Shown here: positions 24,863 through 31,932 of the stretch, piece by piece
How positions within the stretch are numbered: the stretch's first letter is position 1
How the letters are laid out: every line of letters starts with the position of its first letter
Assembly: GCA_044233745.1 (NCBI GenBank)
Contig: JBIIJN010000022.1
Coordinates: 1 to 33,174, forward strand
Reading direction: 5' to 3'
DNA length: 33,174 nucleotides
Source: UBA6165 sp044233745
GTDB lineage: Bacteria; Bacteroidota; Bacteroidia; Flavobacteriales_D; Crocinitomicaceae
Notes under the pieces: model-generated
Told to the model about the DNA's origin: nothing
The model's input: the letters and a program-made list of their open reading frames with translations, nothing else
The model's database searches: none
Position numbers and translations under genes: made by a program

Positions 24863-26188
24863 TTACAAAAGTTCGTTGGCTAAATTCGCCAATTCGGAAC
24901 GTTCTCCTTTTTCAAGCTTGATATGCGAGAAAAGTTTATTGCCTTTCAATCGGTCGATGAGATATGTTAATCCATTGCTGCGCTCATCCAGATATGGCGA
25001 GTCGATTTGATGGATATCGCCAGTGAAGACAATTTTAGTGCCCTCCCCTGCTCTTGTAATCACTGTTTTCACTTCGTGAGGTGTTAAATTCTGAGATTCA
25101 TCAACAATAAACAAAGTGTTAGAAAAACTTCTTCCGCGAATGAAAGCCAATGGCGTAATGATAATTTTGCCGCTTTCCTCCATTTCCAAGATAGATTTAT
25201 GCTTTTTCTCGTTTTCCTTGAATTGGGTCTTGATGAATTTCAAATTGTCCCAAAGCGGTTCCATATAGGGTGCAATTTTCTCATTGGCATCGCCCGGTAA
25301 GAAACCAATTTCTTTATTGCTCAATGGAACGATTGGTCTGGCCAAAATAATTTGATCATAGTTTTTACTTTCTTCCAAAGCGCAAGCCAAAGCCAAGAGT
25401 GTTTTTCCCGTACCCGCCACGCCTTGCAAGGTTACCAGTTTAATGTCTGGATTCAATAAAGCCTTAACAGCAAAAGCTTGCTCTGCATTCTTTGGTTTAA
25501 TTCCAAAAGCATATTCTTTTTCAACCCGCTCCAAACGCATGCTGAAAGGATTGTAATAAGCCAAAACAGAAGACTTTCCGTTTTTCAAAATGTAGTTGCC
25601 ATTATCCACTCGGCTATTGCCCAAAATCGACAAATCATCCGAATAGCCTTTGTTGAACAATTCTCTGATGGCATCACTATCCACACCATCAATAGAAATC
25701 ATATTGGATTCAATTTCCTCAAAATTGCTCACCATGTCCGATTCATAGTCCTCTGCTATAAGTCCTAATGCCTTGGCCTTGATGCGTAAATTGATATCCT
25801 TGGTAATCAAAAGCACCTCTTTTTTAGGATACTCACTTTGTAAGAGCAGACCCGCATTGATGATTTTATTGTCGTTTTTGTCGGAGGCATATATTTTCTC
25901 AGCATCCAAATCATTGGGCTTACTGTGAAAAACAACTTTCAACGCACCTTTTCCAGCACCTAGTGAAGTCCAGTTTTGCAAGGATTGATGACCCGAAAGC
26001 TTATCAATAAACCGAATTACTTCACGTGCAGAGAAATTCTTGGTATCGTTGCCCACCTTGAATTTATCCAATTCCTCCAAAACAGTAATTGGAATAGCCA
26101 CATCATTTTTCTCAAAATTTGTAATGGCAGAATGATCGTGCAATAGCACCGATGTGTCTAAAACGAATATTTTTTGCTTCTTGGCCAT
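24863..26188 (-). CDS. PIN-PhoH ATPase
   Basis: A 441-residue protein that joins an N-terminal PIN nuclease-like domain (about 1-135; FVLDTSVLLHD with Asp11, and ITKDINLRIKAKALGL) to a C-terminal PhoH NTPase domain. Walker A is GVAGTGKT (Lys262) and Walker B the FIVDESQN segment, followed by a TGDIHQID motif. PIN-PhoH proteins are thought to be RNA helicase-RNase enzymes; the target here is unknown. The cytoplasm is the expected site. The ATG at 26188 is chosen because a good promoter (26206-26236) lies directly upstream and within the longer frame that starts at 26227. Confidence 0.93.
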   Translation of the reverse strand: MAKKQKIFVLDTSVLLHDHSAITNFEKNDVAIPITVLEELDKFKVGNDTKNFSAREVIRFIDKLSGHQSLQNWTSLGAGKGALKVVFHSKPNDLDAEKIYASDKNDNKIINAGLLLQSEYPKKEVLLITKDINLRIKAKALGLIAEDYESDMVSNFEEIESNMISIDGVDSDAIRELFNKGYSDDLSILGNSRVDNGNYILKNGKSSVLAYYNPFSMRLERVEKEYAFGIKPKNAEQAFAVKALLNPDIKLVTLQGVAGTGKTLLALACALEESKNYDQIILARPIVPLSNKEIGFLPGDANEKIAPYMEPLWDNLKFIKTQFKENEKKHKSILEMEESGKIIITPLAFIRGRSFSNTLFIVDESQNLTPHEVKTVITRAGEGTKIVFTGDIHQIDSPYLDERSNGLTYLIDRLKGNKLFSHIKLEKGERSELANLANELL

Positions 26189-26205
26189 GTCTGTAAGTTT
26201 TGCTG

Positions 26206-26236
26206 TGAAATTAGTTGCCAATTGCATTTAAACAAC
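26206..26236 (-). promoter_or_regulatory. Promoter of phoH
   Basis: On the minus strand GTTG (26236-26233), a 19-bp spacer and TAATTTCA (26213-26206) form a Bacteroidota-type promoter 17 bp before the ATG at 26188. Confidence 0.55.
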
Positions 26237-26264
26237 ATCATCCGAAATTCTCAATCCACAAAAT

Positions 26265-26292
26265 GATGTTGAAAGATGTTAATAAAGATGTC
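26265..26292 (+). repeat. Three direct GATGTT repeats upstream of phoH and merR
   Basis: GATGTT at 26265 and 26275 and GATGTC at 26287 lie 10 and 12 bp apart, about one helical turn each. An inverted copy (AACATC, 26234-26239) overlaps the -33 end of the phoH promoter. A binding site for a regulator of phoH or merR is possible. Confidence 0.4.
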
Positions 26293-26303
26293 AACCCGCA
26301 AAT

Positions 26304-26318
26304 GTTAAACAAAAATGA
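26304..26318 (+). promoter_or_regulatory. Candidate CarH-type operator upstream of merR
   Basis: GTTAAACAAAAATGA, one of five copies of the GTTAAACAAAAATAA-like motif found only in the two intergenic regions around the merR gene. It lies 31 bp upstream of a -7-like TAATTTCG (26349-26356) and so could serve autoregulation of merR. Confidence 0.55.
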
Positions 26319-26411
26319 ATGCATGATTAAATACATGGGTAAAAGTGTTAATTTCGTTCAAAGAAATAGCTCCAAGTTTGAACATTTTTTATATCAACTT
26401 GTTTCCTTAGC

Positions 26412-27278
26412 ATGGCAGATTATAAAATCAAAGATTTAGAAACTTTAACGGGGATTAAGGCACACACCATTCGAATTTGGGAAAAGCGCTACAACTTGCT
26501 CGAACCCAATCGAACTGAGACCAATTTGCGCTCTTACACCGATCGTGAGCTCCAAGACATCCTTTTGGTGAATCTATTGAATCAAAATGGATACAAAATT
26601 TCAAAAATTGCCGATTTGTCGCGTGAAGAGCGCGTACTACGGGCCAACAAAATTCATGCTGCATCATCTCCAAATGTAGGCATCAACAAGCTTATTTATG
26701 CGCTGGTTGAAATGGATGAACAAGCGTTCGATATTATCATTCAAAAACTGGTTGATGAACATGGCATTGAATCTACATTCACTAATTTTTTGGTGCCTTT
26801 TTTAGAAAGAATCGGTGTGATGTGGCTTACAGATTCAATTTCAGTTGCCCAAGAGCACTTCATTTCCATGCTGATCAGACAGCGACTCACTGTGGAAATT
26901 GATAAAATCCGATACACGCAAGATGCCAATTCTAAAGCTGCAGTGCTCTATCTTCCTGAAAATGAATGGCACGATATAGGTTTGCTCTATTATTACTTTG
27001 TTTTGAAGAAAAACGGATGGCGCATCTACTATCTGGGTCAATCAACACCCATTGAAGGTGTGAAAGAAGTTTGTGCCAGAAAAAATATTGATTTAATAGT
27101 TTCTGCTTGGGTATCTTGCTTCGAACTCGATTATATCCAAAACCATTTCAAACAAATACGCTCTTTTTACTCTGGTAAAATTGCACTTGGTGGTGCACAG
27201 TCCAAAGCTCTAGAGGAATTTAATCTGATGAGAATCGAAAAAATGAACGACCTCAAACAGATTATTGATAGCCTATAA
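26412..27278 (+). CDS. MerR-family regulator with B12-binding domain (CarH-like photoreceptor)
   Basis: A 288-residue regulator. The MerR helix-turn-helix is at 1-70 (LTGIKAHTIRIWEKRYNLL with PNRTETNLRSYTDREL). A four-helix cap domain (about 85-165) carries the Wx9EH signature, Trp138 and Glu148-His149, which in CarH shields adenosylcobalamin. The Rossmann B12 domain (about 175-288) carries ExHxxG as Glu185-Trp-His187-Asp-Ile-Gly190, the lower axial ligand, plus SAWVSC and GGAQ. CarH proteins bind DNA as AdoCbl-bound tetramers in the dark and release it in light. Leu139 replaces the His that follows Trp in Thermus CarH, the residue that forms the light-state cobalt bond. The sigma factor and phytoene synthase follow directly. 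Domain identity is seen; light sensing is inferred. Confidence 0.9.
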   Translation: MADYKIKDLETLTGIKAHTIRIWEKRYNLLEPNRTETNLRSYTDRELQDILLVNLLNQNGYKISKIADLSREERVLRANKIHAASSPNVGINKLIYALVEMDEQAFDIIIQKLVDEHGIESTFTNFLVPFLERIGVMWLTDSISVAQEHFISMLIRQRLTVEIDKIRYTQDANSKAAVLYLPENEWHDIGLLYYYFVLKKNGWRIYYLGQSTPIEGVKEVCARKNIDLIVSAWVSCFELDYIQNHFKQIRSFYSGKIALGGAQSKALEEFNLMRIEKMNDLKQIIDSL

Positions 27279-27336
27279 ACACTGATTATCTTTAATTTCT
27301 TGAATACAATTGAACTCACATAGGCATGAGGCAATA

Positions 27337-27469
27337 TTGCTTTTGTTTAACCTTTGTGTTGATAACTTAAAACAAAAAAATTGTTAAAACATTTTTTTGT
27401 TTAAGTTTTGACCTATATTTGCAAAACAAAACTGTTAAACAAATATAATAAAACATTAAACAAAAATAA
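27337..27469. promoter_or_regulatory. Cluster of four candidate CarH-type operators around the sigma-factor promoter
   Basis: Minus-oriented copies lie at 27337-27351 (GTTAAACAAAAGCAA read on the minus strand) and 27391-27405 (CTTAAACAAAAAAAT). Plus-oriented copies lie at 27434-27448 (GTTAAACAAATATAA) and 27455-27469 (ATTAAACAAAAATAA). The pairs face inward around the -7 box at 27414-27421. The second copy covers the expected -33 region and the last two lie in the leader, an arrangement that suits repression. The last two are 21 bp apart. Confidence 0.6.
27414..27421 (+). promoter_or_regulatory. -7 box of the sigma factor / phytoene synthase operon
   Basis: TATATTTG, an exact match to TAnnTTTG. 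The nearest TTTG (27396-27399) is only 14 bp upstream, shorter than the usual 17-23, and lies inside an operator-like copy. Transcription would begin about 27427, giving a leader of about 50 bases that contains two more copies of the motif. Confidence 0.6.
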
Positions 27470-27475
27470 GTAATC

Positions 27476-27982
27476 ATGTCAACACTAGAATTTTACGAAA
27501 CACTCATTGGATTGGAAAGCAACCTAAAAGGATTTGCGAGAAGCTTTACTAGAAATGATGAAGATGCCAACGATCTTACACAAGAAACGATGTTGCGCGC
27601 CATCAACTACAAAGACTATTATCAACCGAAAACAAATTTTCGCGCTTGGGTATATACAATCATGCGCAATACGTTCATCAATCAATACAGAAGAAAGATG
27701 AATGCAAATACCATCTTCGACAATTCAGAAGACTCCTATTTGATGAATCAATCGGTGTCTCAATACCAAAGTCCAGAAGGTTATATTGCCGAAAAAGATA
27801 TCAATCAGCAACTTGATAGTTTAGAAAATGAATATAAAGTTCCGTTTAAAATGTATTTCGAAGGCTATAAATACAAGGAAATAGCTACATCTTTGAATAT
27901 TCCCATAGGCACGGTAAAAAGTAGAATTTTCATAGCTCGAAAGAAATTAATAGATTTGCTGAATTCTTATAGCAAAAATTAA
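27476..27982 (+). CDS. ECF-type RNA polymerase sigma factor
   Basis: A 168-residue extracytoplasmic-function sigma factor. Region 2 (about 10-75) contains EDANDLTQETMLRAIN and FRAWVYTIMRNTFINQYRR. Region 4 (about 120-165) contains FEGYKYKEIATSLNIPIGTV and KSRIFIARKKL. The linker has the usual short acidic form. No anti-sigma gene is next to it, unlike many ECF factors. Its control is more likely transcriptional, by the MerR regulator upstream whose candidate operators surround its promoter; this parallels light-controlled carotenoid sigma factors, although their wiring differs. The phytoene synthase gene begins 41 bp after its stop. Confidence 0.92.
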   Translation: MSTLEFYETLIGLESNLKGFARSFTRNDEDANDLTQETMLRAINYKDYYQPKTNFRAWVYTIMRNTFINQYRRKMNANTIFDNSEDSYLMNQSVSQYQSPEGYIAEKDINQQLDSLENEYKVPFKMYFEGYKYKEIATSLNIPIGTVKSRIFIARKKLIDLLNSYSKN

Positions 27983-28023
27983 CAGGAACATCGTAAACTT
28001 ACCAAAACCCTAAAACACAAATC

Positions 28024-28860
28024 ATGAAAGAAATTTACGATAACCTATCCCATCAATTTGCAAAAAAAACCACGAAAAGATACAGCACTTCATTTTCTCT
28101 TGGCATTCGACTTTTAGCAAAAGAATTGCGTCAACCGATATATGATGTTTACGGATTTGTACGTTTGGCCGACGAAATCGTGGATTCATTTCATGGATAT
28201 GACAAAGAAAAGCTATTAAACGACTTCCGAAATCAAACCTGGGAAGCCATAGACATGGGCATTTCCTTAAACCCTATACTAAACGCCTTTCAGAAAACGG
28301 TCAATGATTTCAATATTGACCGCGATTTAATCTCCACCTTCCTCAAAAGTATGGAAATGGATTTAGATTTTTCTAAATACAGCCAAGAAGAGTATGAAGA
28401 ATACATCTTAGGCTCTGCTGAAGTGGTTGGTTTGATGTGTCTGAAAATTTTCGTTTTCGGCAATGAGGAAGAATATTTGCGTCTCAAACCATTTGCAATG
28501 AAATTGGGCTCAGCTTTTCAGAAAATCAATTTCCTACGTGATTTAAAAGATGATTACAACAATCTTGGGCGTACCTATTTCCCCAATATCAATATGAGCC
28601 AATTCAATTCGGCAACAAAAAAACAAATTGAGGAGGATATTGAAATCGATTTTCAAAAAGGATATGAAGGAATCATTCAATTACCCAAAAAATCGAGATT
28701 TGGTGTTTATTTGGCCTATATCTATTATTACAAGCTGTTCCACAAAATCAAGACATTACCTGCACAGACAATTCTTCAGGAGCGCGTGCGTATCTCAAAC
28801 AAACGCAAATACAGTCTGGTAGTTTCTGGCTACATGCGACACAGCTTCAACATGTTGTAA
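28024..28860 (+). CDS. crtB: Phytoene synthase
   Basis: A 278-residue prenyl-condensing enzyme expected to join two geranylgeranyl diphosphates into phytoene, the first committed carotenoid step. The two Asp-rich, magnesium-binding motifs are present: DEIVD (Asp50, Asp54) in GFVRLADEIVDSFHG, and DLKDD (Asp173, Asp177) in INFLRDLKDDYNNLGRTYFP. The start with KRYSTSFSLGIRLL is typical of bacteroidal CrtB. Squalene-type condensation cannot be excluded from sequence alone, but the position behind a CarH-like regulator and ECF sigma favours carotenoids. No desaturase, cyclase or hydroxylase gene is next to it in this window. A strong terminator follows. Confidence 0.88.
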   Translation: MKEIYDNLSHQFAKKTTKRYSTSFSLGIRLLAKELRQPIYDVYGFVRLADEIVDSFHGYDKEKLLNDFRNQTWEAIDMGISLNPILNAFQKTVNDFNIDRDLISTFLKSMEMDLDFSKYSQEEYEEYILGSAEVVGLMCLKIFVFGNEEEYLRLKPFAMKLGSAFQKINFLRDLKDDYNNLGRTYFPNINMSQFNSATKKQIEEDIEIDFQKGYEGIIQLPKKSRFGVYLAYIYYYKLFHKIKTLPAQTILQERVRISNKRKYSLVVSGYMRHSFNML

Positions 28861-28881
28861 AATCATGAACGAGCAAGGCGG

Positions 28882-28910
28882 TCCTCACAAATATTGTGGG
28901 GATTTTTTTT
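28882..28910 (+). terminator. Rho-independent terminator of the crtB operon
   Basis: Arms TCCTCACAA (28882-28890) and TTGTGGGGA (28894-28902) pair over nine positions with one G-U around loop ATA, followed by T8 (28903-28910). Confidence 0.88.
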
Positions 28911-28923
28911 GAATTTAAGTCTT

Positions 28924-29559
28924 CTAGTTGGAAAGTTTTCTGCCAAAACGCACGAAATAAAGCAGTCCAAATGCTATAAACAAATGACTTAGATCTTCAC
29001 GATTCAACCACAAATGAACATCTACTTTCAAAAGAAAAACAACTGCTGCTGGAAGCATAAACAAAACGCCAAATAAAATATGTTTGGCTTGCTCGTTTAT
29101 CCCTTTAAAATACAGAACTGCGCTTCCAAGTCCACAAGCCAACAGCAAAGATGCTATGGTGTCAATGGCCACAAACAGAAAGTTCCAGTTCCAATAAGCA
29201 AGCACGAGCACCACAATAGATTTAAAGACAACAGCAGCAGCTAAAATGCGTTTGGTTCTAAGACGAAAATCAAACAAGTCAAACATCGCATAAGTCAAAA
29301 AGCTCGTCGCAGCAACACCAAAAAACCAAGGTGTGATTTTGCCATAAAAGCCCCAATAATTCCAGAACAAATGCGACAAACCACCAAAAAACGACGCGAA
29401 GGCAAAAAACAAAAAGAATTGTCGAAAAAAGGTGACTTTAGGTCCAGTTACATATACGTAACCATAAATACAAGAAGATACCACAAGTAAATTCGTGACC
29501 ATAGCCATGGGTTCTAACAAAGATAAACCCCAAAAACTAAATTCAATTTTTTCAATCAT
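28924..29559 (-). CDS. Seven-helix membrane protein of unknown function
   Basis: A 211-residue protein with seven predicted membrane helices, for example LEPMAMVTNLLVVSSCIYGY, FFLFFAFASFFGGLSHLFW, WFFGVAATSFLTYAMFDLF, ILAAAVVFKSIVVLVLAYW, IDTIASLLLACGLGSAVLYF, ILFGVLFMLPAAVVFLLKV and LSHLFIAFGLLYFVRF. His residues in helices 2 and 7 and an Asp in helix 5 sit within the membrane, which hints at a metal or active site as in seven-helix membrane hydrolases, but this is speculation. An in-frame TTG at 29565 would add two residues; ATG at 29559 is preferred. The start lies nine bases after the rplQ terminator and 65 bp of crtB terminator region lies beyond its stop. No clear function. Confidence 0.65.
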   Translation of the reverse strand: MIEKIEFSFWGLSLLEPMAMVTNLLVVSSCIYGYVYVTGPKVTFFRQFFLFFAFASFFGGLSHLFWNYWGFYGKITPWFFGVAATSFLTYAMFDLFDFRLRTKRILAAAVVFKSIVVLVLAYWNWNFLFVAIDTIASLLLACGLGSAVLYFKGINEQAKHILFGVLFMLPAAVVFLLKVDVHLWLNREDLSHLFIAFGLLYFVRFGRKLSN

Positions 29560-29567
29560 AACCAAAT

Positions 29568-29596
29568 AAAAAAGGCGATCCGAAACTGGACCGCCT
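29568..29596 (-). terminator. Terminator of the alpha ribosomal operon
   Basis: On the minus strand AGGCGGTCC (29596-29588) pairs with GGATCGCCT (29581-29573) around a six-base loop with one G-U, followed by T6 (29573-29568, the first T shared with the stem). It lies 20 bp after the rplQ stop. Confidence 0.88.
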
Positions 29597-29616
29597 CTAT
29601 AAAAAAATCAATACAA

Positions 29617-30216
29617 TTATGCCTTTGGCTCTTCAGAATCTTCTGTTGTATCCTCAGCTTGATTTTCATCAGCAGGAGCATCTTCAGCTGCAGCAACTTC
29701 TGTTGTATCAGCAGATTCAGTTTCAACAGATTCGGTTGATTCCGTAGTTTCTTCGGCTACCGCTGCAACATTTTCTTCAACTGCATCTGTTGCTTTCTTC
29801 GCAGAACGAGAACGACGCGTAGTCTTTTTCTCTTTCTTAGGTTCAGACAACATCAACTCGTTAAAGTCAACCAATTCAATCATACACATTTCTGCGTTGT
29901 CACCCAATCGGAAACCAGTCTTAATGATACGTGTGTATCCCCCTGGACGGTCTGCAATTTTCGGAGCAATATCTCTGAACAATTCAGTAACCGTATGCTT
30001 GTTTTGCAAGTAGCTGAAAACCTGACGACGAGAGTTAATCGTGTCATTTTTTGCTTTGGTCAAAAGAGGCTCAACGTATACACGAAGTGCTTTAGCTTTT
30101 GCCAAAGTGGTGTTTATTCTTTTATGTTCTAATAAAGAATTGGCCATGTTGGACAACATCGCTTTTCTGTGCGAGGCTGTTCTGCCCAAATGGTTCACTT
30201 TCTTACCGTGTCTCAT
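29617..30216 (-). CDS. rplQ: 50S ribosomal protein L17 with long acidic C-terminal tail
   Basis: A 199-residue L17. Residues 1-120 are the conserved domain (MRHGKKVNHLGRTASHRKAM, KAKALRVYVEPLLTKAK, RPGGYTRI, GDNAEMCMIELVDFN). After a basic stretch (KKTTRRSRSAKK, about 130-142) the last 57 residues are almost only Glu, Asp, Thr, Ala, Ser and Val, with no predicted fold. E. coli L17 has 127 residues. Acidic tails on L17 are common in Bacteroidota. It is the last gene of the operon, 21 bp after rpoA. Confidence 0.98.
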   Translation of the reverse strand: MRHGKKVNHLGRTASHRKAMLSNMANSLLEHKRINTTLAKAKALRVYVEPLLTKAKNDTINSRRQVFSYLQNKHTVTELFRDIAPKIADRPGGYTRIIKTGFRLGDNAEMCMIELVDFNELMLSEPKKEKKTTRRSRSAKKATDAVEENVAAVAEETTESTESVETESADTTEVAAAEDAPADENQAEDTTEDSEEPKA

Positions 30217-30237
30217 GATAATTCAAATAAATAGTTC

Positions 30238-31230
30238 TTAATCTTTATCTAGCTTATATTTCGCAACATTCATTCCGAAATTCAATCCTTTAGAGTCAAC
30301 CAGTTCTTCCAACTCAGTCAACGACTTCTTACCGAAGTTTCTAAACTTCAAGAGGTCGTTTTTGTTGTAAGAAACCAATTCGCCCAAAGTGTCAACATCT
30401 GCTGCTTTCAAACAGTTCAATGCACGAACAGACAAGTCCATGTCAACCAAACGCGTTTTCAACAACTGACGCATATGTAGCGACGACTCATCAAACTCTT
30501 CAGTGTCAGATTTGATTTCAGAATCCAAAGTGATGCGTTCATCAGAGAACAACATGAAATGGTGAATCAAAATCTTAGCCGATTCCTGCAATGCATCTTT
30601 AGGAAGAATAGATCCATCAGTTTTGATTTCCAAAACCAATTTCTCATAGTCCGTTTTTTGCTCAACACGATAGTTTTCTACATTGTACTTCACGTTCTTA
30701 ATAGGCGTAAAAATAGAATCAATGAAAATGGTACCGAAAGGAACATTGGTAATTTTGTTCTCCTCAGCAGGAACATAACCACGACCTTTAATTACAGTAA
30801 GCTGCATATTCAACTTTACAGATGGGTCCATATTGCAAATCACCAATTCCGGGTTTAAAACCTGAAAAGACGTTGCAAATTTTCCAATATCACCTGCTGT
30901 AAGCTGGTCTTGACCTGAAACAGAAACCATAATAGTTTCGGTATCCGTATCTTCGATTTGACGCTTGAAACGAACTTGTTTCAAATTCAAAACGATTTCA
31001 GTCATGTCTTCAATAACACCCTTAAGTGTAGAGAATTCATGATCTACGCCATCCACTTTAACAGAGGCAATTGCATACCCTTCAAGTGATGACAACAAAA
31101 TTCTGCGCAATGCGTTACCGATTGTGATACCATATCCTGGCTCAAGCGGTCTGAATTCAAACTGACCATCATGAGTGTCAGATTGAATCATGATAACCTT
31201 ATCGGGTTTTTGAAAATCTAGTATAGCCAT
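30238..31230 (-). CDS. rpoA: DNA-directed RNA polymerase alpha subunit
   Basis: A 330-residue alpha subunit. The N-terminal assembly domain (about 1-230) includes GYGITIGNALRRILLSSLEG. The C-terminal domain (about 250-320), which contacts UP elements and activators, carries LSVRALNCLKAADVDTLGELV and FRNFGKKSLTELEELV. It dimerises and nucleates polymerase assembly. It lies between rpsD and rplQ, 16 bp and 21 bp from them. Confidence 0.99.
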   Translation of the reverse strand: MAILDFQKPDKVIMIQSDTHDGQFEFRPLEPGYGITIGNALRRILLSSLEGYAIASVKVDGVDHEFSTLKGVIEDMTEIVLNLKQVRFKRQIEDTDTETIMVSVSGQDQLTAGDIGKFATSFQVLNPELVICNMDPSVKLNMQLTVIKGRGYVPAEENKITNVPFGTIFIDSIFTPIKNVKYNVENYRVEQKTDYEKLVLEIKTDGSILPKDALQESAKILIHHFMLFSDERITLDSEIKSDTEEFDESSLHMRQLLKTRLVDMDLSVRALNCLKAADVDTLGELVSYNKNDLLKFRNFGKKSLTELEELVDSKGLNFGMNVAKYKLDKD

Positions 31231-31246
31231 GTCTCTAGCTTAATTA

Positions 31247-31852
31247 TTATTTAGAATACAATTCGACGATTAACTGCTCCTTGATGTTTTCAGGGATCAT
31301 TTCACGATTTGGAACATTTACAACTGTTCCTGTTAAATCAGATGAATTCCATACCAACCAATCGTGATTAACACGAGTAGATGCAACACTGGAACCAATC
31401 GCCTCAAGTGATTTTGATTTTTCACGCACAGAAACTACGTCTCCAGAACGCAAAGTATATGATGGAATGTTTACAACACTACCATTTACAGAAATATGCT
31501 TGTGAGAAACCAATTGACGAGCAGCTCTACGCGATGGGGCAATACCCAAACGGTAAACTACATTATCCAATCTCAATTCACACAAAACCAAAAGGTTTTC
31601 ACCAGTAATACCTTTCATTCTAGAAGCTTTCTCAAACAAATTTGAGAACTGACGCTCAAGAATTCCATACGTGTACTTAGCTTTTTGCTTTTCAGCCAAC
31701 TGAATTGCGTATTCCGACTGCTTACCTCTTCTTTTGTTAGGACCATGTTGTCCTGGAGGGTAATTTCTTCTGTCTAACGCTTTGTCTGGTCCGAAGATCG
31801 CTTCTTTAAATTTACGTGCAATCTTCGACTTGGGACCTGTATATCTTGCCAT
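31247..31852 (-). CDS. rpsD: 30S ribosomal protein S4
   Basis: A 201-residue S4, a primary 16S rRNA binder in 30S assembly. The start MARYTGPKSKIARKF and the N-terminal segment PPGQHGPNKRRGK are typical. The S4 RNA-binding domain has LDNVVYRLGIAPSRRAARQLVSH. It lacks the N-terminal Cys4 zinc motif of some S4 proteins. In E. coli S4 represses the alpha operon by binding its leader; a comparable site may be sought near rpsM here. Confidence 0.99.
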   Translation of the reverse strand: MARYTGPKSKIARKFKEAIFGPDKALDRRNYPPGQHGPNKRRGKQSEYAIQLAEKQKAKYTYGILERQFSNLFEKASRMKGITGENLLVLCELRLDNVVYRLGIAPSRRAARQLVSHKHISVNGSVVNIPSYTLRSGDVVSVREKSKSLEAIGSSVASTRVNHDWLVWNSSDLTGTVVNVPNREMIPENIKEQLIVELYSK

Positions 31853-31932
31853 TGTTAAATGAATTGTGGGAACTGTGAATTAAGGTCTATTATCCTTCGA
31901 CAGTATAAAATTCCCGGGTTAAAAACTAAAAA

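Noticed and set aside
26189..26227. A longer phoH starting at 26227
   Set aside because: The promoter GTTG-N19-TAATTTCA lies inside the extension, and the PIN domain begins at the internal Met.
26265..26318. A CRISPR-like array between phoH and merR
   Set aside because: The repeats are six bases long and spaced four to six bases apart, far too short for repeat-spacer units.
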